Origin: Methyloversatilis discipulorum
Lineage (GTDB): Bacteria > Pseudomonadota > Gammaproteobacteria > Burkholderiales > Rhodocyclaceae
DNA length: 64,000 bases
Assembly: GCF_000527135.1 (NCBI RefSeq)
Contig: NZ_AZUP01000001.1
Coordinates: 3,931,535 to 3,995,534, forward strand
Reading direction: 5' to 3'
The notes below the pieces were generated by a model, which made no database searches, had not been told where the DNA came from, and worked only from the letters and a program-made list of their open reading frames with translations. The position numbers were made by a program, and so were the translations under genes. Positions 59,760 to 64,000 of this stretch are shown here, in pieces (the first letter of the stretch is position 1; every line of letters starts with the position of its first letter).

Positions 59760-60542
59760 ATGAATGACCAGACCACTCGGAATCCGTCGAAATTTCCGCA
59801 CACACTGGCGGAAGTGACGGTCATGGACGTCGAACGCCTGCGCTCGATGTGCATCGAGCAGGAGGACATTCCGGGTACGCGCGAAATGGCGCAGCAGAAG
59901 GACAAGTTCCGCGTGCGCCTGCTGAGCAGCGACAACGAGAAACGCGAGGGCACCAGCCTGCTGATCGAGAAGATGTACTCGTGGCGCGGCTATCACACGA
60001 AAAAGCAGATCGACGAGGCGCCCAACCGCATCACCCTTGTCGCCGAGTTCGACGGCCACATCTACGGCACCATCACCGTCAACCTCGACTCCGACACCGG
60101 CCTGTCGGCCGACGAAACCTATCCGGACGTGATGCACGGGCTGCGCGACGAAGGTCGCAAGGTGTGCGAGTTCGGCAAGTTCGCGGTCGAGCAGTCGGTG
60201 CGCTCGAAGCGGCTGATGGGCACGCTGTTCCACCTGATGTGCATCTACGCCTTCCGCATCCAGGACTGCGACGACGTGCTGATCGAGGTGAACCCGCGCC
60301 ACCGCGCCTTCTACGAGAAATATCTCGACTTCGTTCCGGCCGCCGAGGAGCGCATGTGCAAGCGCGTCGGCGCGCCGGCCATCCTGCTGCGGCTGACGCG
60401 CGAGCTGTATCGCAGCCGCGTCGATGAACTGGGTGGCCGCTGGCGCGATCTGAAGGAAGAGAAATCGATGTACAAGTACTTCTTCCCGCGCCAGGAAGAG
60501 GACGCCATCGCCGAACGTCTCGGGCGTCCGGCGCGCAACTGA
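59760..60542 (+). CDS. FeeM-like N-acyltransferase (GNAT superfamily), substrate unknown
   Basis: The 260-residue soluble protein resembles N-acyl amino acid synthases (FeeM) and acyl-homoserine-lactone-synthase-type GNAT folds. It has FRVRLLSSDNEKREGTSLLIEKMY in the N-terminal part. A central strand-helix follows with LVAEFDGHIYGTITVNLDSDTGLSADE and VCEFGKFAVEQSVRSKRLMGTLF, then VLIEVNPRHRAFYEKYLDFVPA near 175-195, a typical GNAT fingerprint. ATG 59760 follows GAGG at 9 bp. It is wedged between a nitrilase gene and tldD, an unusual neighbour. Substrate and biological role are unknown, and assignment beyond the superfamily is an inference. Confidence 0.7.
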   Translation: MNDQTTRNPSKFPHTLAEVTVMDVERLRSMCIEQEDIPGTREMAQQKDKFRVRLLSSDNEKREGTSLLIEKMYSWRGYHTKKQIDEAPNRITLVAEFDGHIYGTITVNLDSDTGLSADETYPDVMHGLRDEGRKVCEFGKFAVEQSVRSKRLMGTLFHLMCIYAFRIQDCDDVLIEVNPRHRAFYEKYLDFVPAAEERMCKRVGAPAILLRLTRELYRSRVDELGGRWRDLKEEKSMYKYFFPRQEEDAIAERLGRPARN

Positions 60543-60560
60543 ACCAGGACTGATGCATTC

Positions 60561-62045
<1,485 letters not shown>

Positions 62046-62062
62046 CGGTCAGTCGCAGCAGC

Positions 62063-62584
62063 ATGCCCAACTGGTTGAGACGCTGGTTCCCGACGCGCGA
62101 GCAGATCCTCGCCTCGCGCGTCGTCGCACCGTTCGCCCATCACCTGCGCGACGACAGCCTGTGGCACGCCAATCGCCACAGCGTCGCGAAAGCGGTGTCG
62201 ATCGGCCTGTTCTTCGGGCTGATGATCCCGTTCGCCCAGTTCCTGTTCGCGATCGCCACCGCACTCTTCCTGCGTGCGCACGTCGCGATCAGCGCCGGCT
62301 GCACGCTGATCACCAACCCCGTCACCTTCCCGCCAATCTACTGGGCGGCCTACGAACTGGGCAGCTTCGTGCTGGCCAAGCCGGCATCGGTCAGCGAATC
62401 GACGCAGATCGAACAGAGTGCGGAAAAGATCGGCGAACTGGCGACCGGCTGGTTCGAAGGTTTCTGGATCTGGCTCAGTGCCGCCGGCCTGCCGCTGGTG
62501 ACCGGGCTGTTCATCATGGCCTGCAGCGCCTCTGTGATCGGCTATTTTGCGGTCCACCTGTTGTGGCGCGAGCGCCGCAACTGA
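62063..62584 (+). CDS. DUF2062 membrane protein
   Basis: The 173-residue product has the DUF2062 pattern: a basic N-terminus (RRWFPTREQILASR), then VAKAVSIGLFFGLMIPFAQ, and a conserved CTLITNPVTFPPIYWAAYELG segment. Two to three further hydrophobic helices follow. The family is an uncharacterised inner-membrane protein common in proteobacteria. It starts 17 bp after tldD in the same direction. Confidence 0.9.
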   Translation: MPNWLRRWFPTREQILASRVVAPFAHHLRDDSLWHANRHSVAKAVSIGLFFGLMIPFAQFLFAIATALFLRAHVAISAGCTLITNPVTFPPIYWAAYELGSFVLAKPASVSESTQIEQSAEKIGELATGWFEGFWIWLSAAGLPLVTGLFIMACSASVIGYFAVHLLWRERRN

Positions 62585-62684
62585 GCAGGCCAGGATCCGC
62601 TTGAACGAAGGAAACCCCGCGCCGGGTTAGAATCCACCGCTTTGCAACGGCACACCTGCCGGCGCGGTACCGAACAACGTAGCC

Positions 62685-63767
62685 ATGAACGCTCCCATGC
62701 ACAAGATCACCGACGACGTCCGCATCAAGGAAATCCGCGAACTTCTGCCGCCCGCGCACGTGCTGCGCGAACTGCCGGCCAGCGATGTGGCGTCCGAAAC
62801 GACGTTTGCCGCGCGCCAGGCCATCCATCGCATCCTGCGCGGCGCCGACGACCGCCTGCTGGTGGTGATCGGTCCCTGCTCGATCCACGACTACAAGGCC
62901 GGCATGGAATACGCGAAGCTGCTGAAAGCGCAGCGCGAGCGTCTTTCGGCCGACCTCGAAATCGTCATGCGCGTCTATTTCGAGAAGCCGCGCACCACGG
63001 TGGGCTGGAAGGGGCTGATCAACGATCCCTATCTGGACAACAGCTTCAAGATCAACGACGGCCTCCGCCTGGCGCGCCGCATCCTGCTGGAAGTGAACGA
63101 GCAGGGCCTGCCGGCCGGCACCGAGTTCCTCGACACCATCACGCCGCAGTACACGGCCGACCTCGTGGCCTGGGGCGCCATCGGCGCGCGCACGACGGAA
63201 AGTCAGGTGCACCGCGAACTGGCGTCCGGCCTGTCCTGCCCGGTCGGCTTCAAGAACGGCACCGACGGCAATGTGCGCATCGCCTCTGACGCGATCAAGT
63301 CGGCACAGTCGCCGCACGTGTTCCTGTCGGTCACCAAGGCCGGCCACTCGGCCATCGTGTCGACCGCCGGCAACGAGGACTGCCACGTCATCCTCCGTGG
63401 TGGCAAGGAGCCGAACTACGACGCCGACGCGGTCGAGAAGGTGTGCCGCGAACTGGCCGCCGCCGGCGTGCCGGCGAAGGTGATGATCGACTTCTCGCAC
63501 GCCAACAGCCGCAAGCAGTGCGCGCTGCAGATGGATGTCGCGCGCGACGTCGCGGCGCAGATGGCCTGCGGCGAGGACCGCATCTTCGGCGTCATGGTCG
63601 AATCGCACCTGAAGGAAGGCCGTCAGGATCTGGTCGCCGGCAAGGAACCGGAGTACGGCATGAGCATCACCGACGCCTGCCTGGGCTGGGACAAGAGCGT
63701 CGAACTGCTCGACGTCCTCGCCGAAGCAGTGCGTGCACGTCGCCGTGCGCTGGCCGACCGCGACTGA
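62685..63767 (+). CDS. aroG: 3-deoxy-7-phosphoheptulonate (DAHP) synthase
   Basis: This type I DAHP synthase catalyses the first step of aromatic amino acid synthesis, from PEP and erythrose-4-phosphate. The 360-residue product has VVIGPCSIHDYKAGMEYAKL (catalytic Cys near 66) and MRVYFEKPRTTVGWKGLIND. It also has GARTTESQVHRELASGLSCPVGFKNGTDG-type sequence and IDFSHANSRKQ. Which aromatic amino acid inhibits it is not clear from sequence. A TTAGAAT element about 55 bp upstream may be the -10 of its own promoter. It ends 3 bp before the GT39 gene. Confidence 0.96.
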   Translation: MNAPMHKITDDVRIKEIRELLPPAHVLRELPASDVASETTFAARQAIHRILRGADDRLLVVIGPCSIHDYKAGMEYAKLLKAQRERLSADLEIVMRVYFEKPRTTVGWKGLINDPYLDNSFKINDGLRLARRILLEVNEQGLPAGTEFLDTITPQYTADLVAWGAIGARTTESQVHRELASGLSCPVGFKNGTDGNVRIASDAIKSAQSPHVFLSVTKAGHSAIVSTAGNEDCHVILRGGKEPNYDADAVEKVCRELAAAGVPAKVMIDFSHANSRKQCALQMDVARDVAAQMACGEDRIFGVMVESHLKEGRQDLVAGKEPEYGMSITDACLGWDKSVELLDVLAEAVRARRRALADRD

Positions 63768-63770
63768 TCG

Positions 63771-64000
63771 GTGAATGCGCTGTTCTCTGCGGCGCCGGCT
63801 TCCAGCTGGCGCCGTTTCTATTTCATCAGCCTGCTGCTGACGCTGGTTTTCCGCGGCTGGCTGGGCGCCGTGCTGCCCTTCACCGGCGACGAAGCCTACT
63901 TCTACTGGTGGGGCAAGATCCCGGCCGGCGGCTTCTACGACCATCCGCCCATGGTGGGCTGGTGGCTGGCGGCGCTGATATCGGTGTCGGAAGCCGAGTG
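63771..64000 (+). CDS. GT39/ArnT-like glycosyltransferase, partial (N-terminus only)
   Basis: A GTG at 63771 opens a frame that runs off the window end. The visible 76 residues include a first membrane helix (FYFISLLLTLVFRGWLGAV). The conserved first periplasmic loop follows: TGDEAYFYWWGKIPAGGFYDHPPMVGWW. The DEAYFYWW and YDHPPM motifs are typical of PMT/ArnT (GT39) glycosyltransferases, which transfer sugars from polyprenyl-phosphate donors. The acceptor cannot be guessed from this fragment. Confidence 0.85.
   Translation, partial: MNALFSAAPASSWRRFYFISLLLTLVFRGWLGAVLPFTGDEAYFYWWGKIPAGGFYDHPPMVGWWLAALISVSEAE

Overview
This window is high-GC bacterial DNA dominated by a complete purple-bacterial photosynthesis gene cluster (PGC) of about 46 kb (roughly 2051-48360), flanked by ordinary housekeeping genes. 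Chlorophyllide reductase (bchXYZ) abuts pufBALMC, a tetraheme PufC is present, the aerobic cyclase acsF occurs without bchE, and the carotenoid genes (crtE, crtB, crtI, crtC, crtD, crtF, no crtA) point to a spirilloxanthin-type pathway. Together with flanking genes such as glnE, yhdP, tldD and aroG, this fits a betaproteobacterium, probably an aerobic anoxygenic phototroph or Rubrivivax/Rhodocyclales-like organism. The genus cannot be fixed from the sequence alone. No LH2 (puc) genes, pufQ, bchE, bchJ, crtA, hemA or cycA were seen in the window.

Layout. 1-1932: partial M48 peptidase (-), hypothetical protein, TRIC-type channel. 2051-7508 (+): bchI-bchD-crtI-crtB. 7519-11028: bchO (-), a 46-residue membrane ORF (+), crtC-crtD (-). 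11171-21973 (+): crtE-crtF-bchC-bchX-bchY-bchZ-pufB-pufA-pufL-pufM-pufC, followed by a CBS-domain gene and three REP-like fold-back repeats. 23044-37158 (-): a tightly packed superoperon in transcription order bchF-bchN-bchB-bchH-bchL-bchM-lhaA-puhA-puhB-puhC-acsF-puhE. 37552-39975 (+): ppaA(aerR)-ppsR. 40182-44089 (+): bchG, a second BCD/PucC-family transporter, bchP, tspO. 44348-48360: a PpsR-like protein without a DNA-binding domain, a bacteriophytochrome without a kinase domain, and a convergent heme oxygenase. 48443-64000: a small membrane protein, DUF808, trhO, a TauE/SafE permease, a lipoprotein, glnE, yhdP, a nitrilase-family amidohydrolase, a FeeM-like acyltransferase, tldD, DUF2062, aroG and the start of a GT39 glycosyltransferase.

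How the genes work together. BchH/I/D insert Mg into protoporphyrin, BchM methylates it, AcsF closes the fifth ring using O2, BchN/B/L reduce protochlorophyllide, BchF/C/X/Y/Z convert chlorophyllide to bacteriochlorophyllide, and BchG/BchP add and reduce the tail. PufLM with PuhA form the reaction centre, PufC re-reduces it, and PufBA form the core antenna. PuhB/C/E and LhaA assist assembly. Transcription is probably controlled by PpsR and its B12-binding antirepressor PpaA. TGT-N12-ACA operators, or one-mismatch versions, lie upstream of bchI, crtD/crtE, bchC, bchF and bchG, and often coincide with the -35 box.

The most unusual part is the right end of the PGC. There a cysteine-free PpsR paralogue that lacks the helix-turn-helix sits 13 bp upstream of a bacteriophytochrome whose output is PAS plus a short helical tail, with heme oxygenase (biliverdin supply) next door. 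This suggests a far-red-light, protein-interaction-based branch acting on PpsR. That reading is inference and is set out in the findings.
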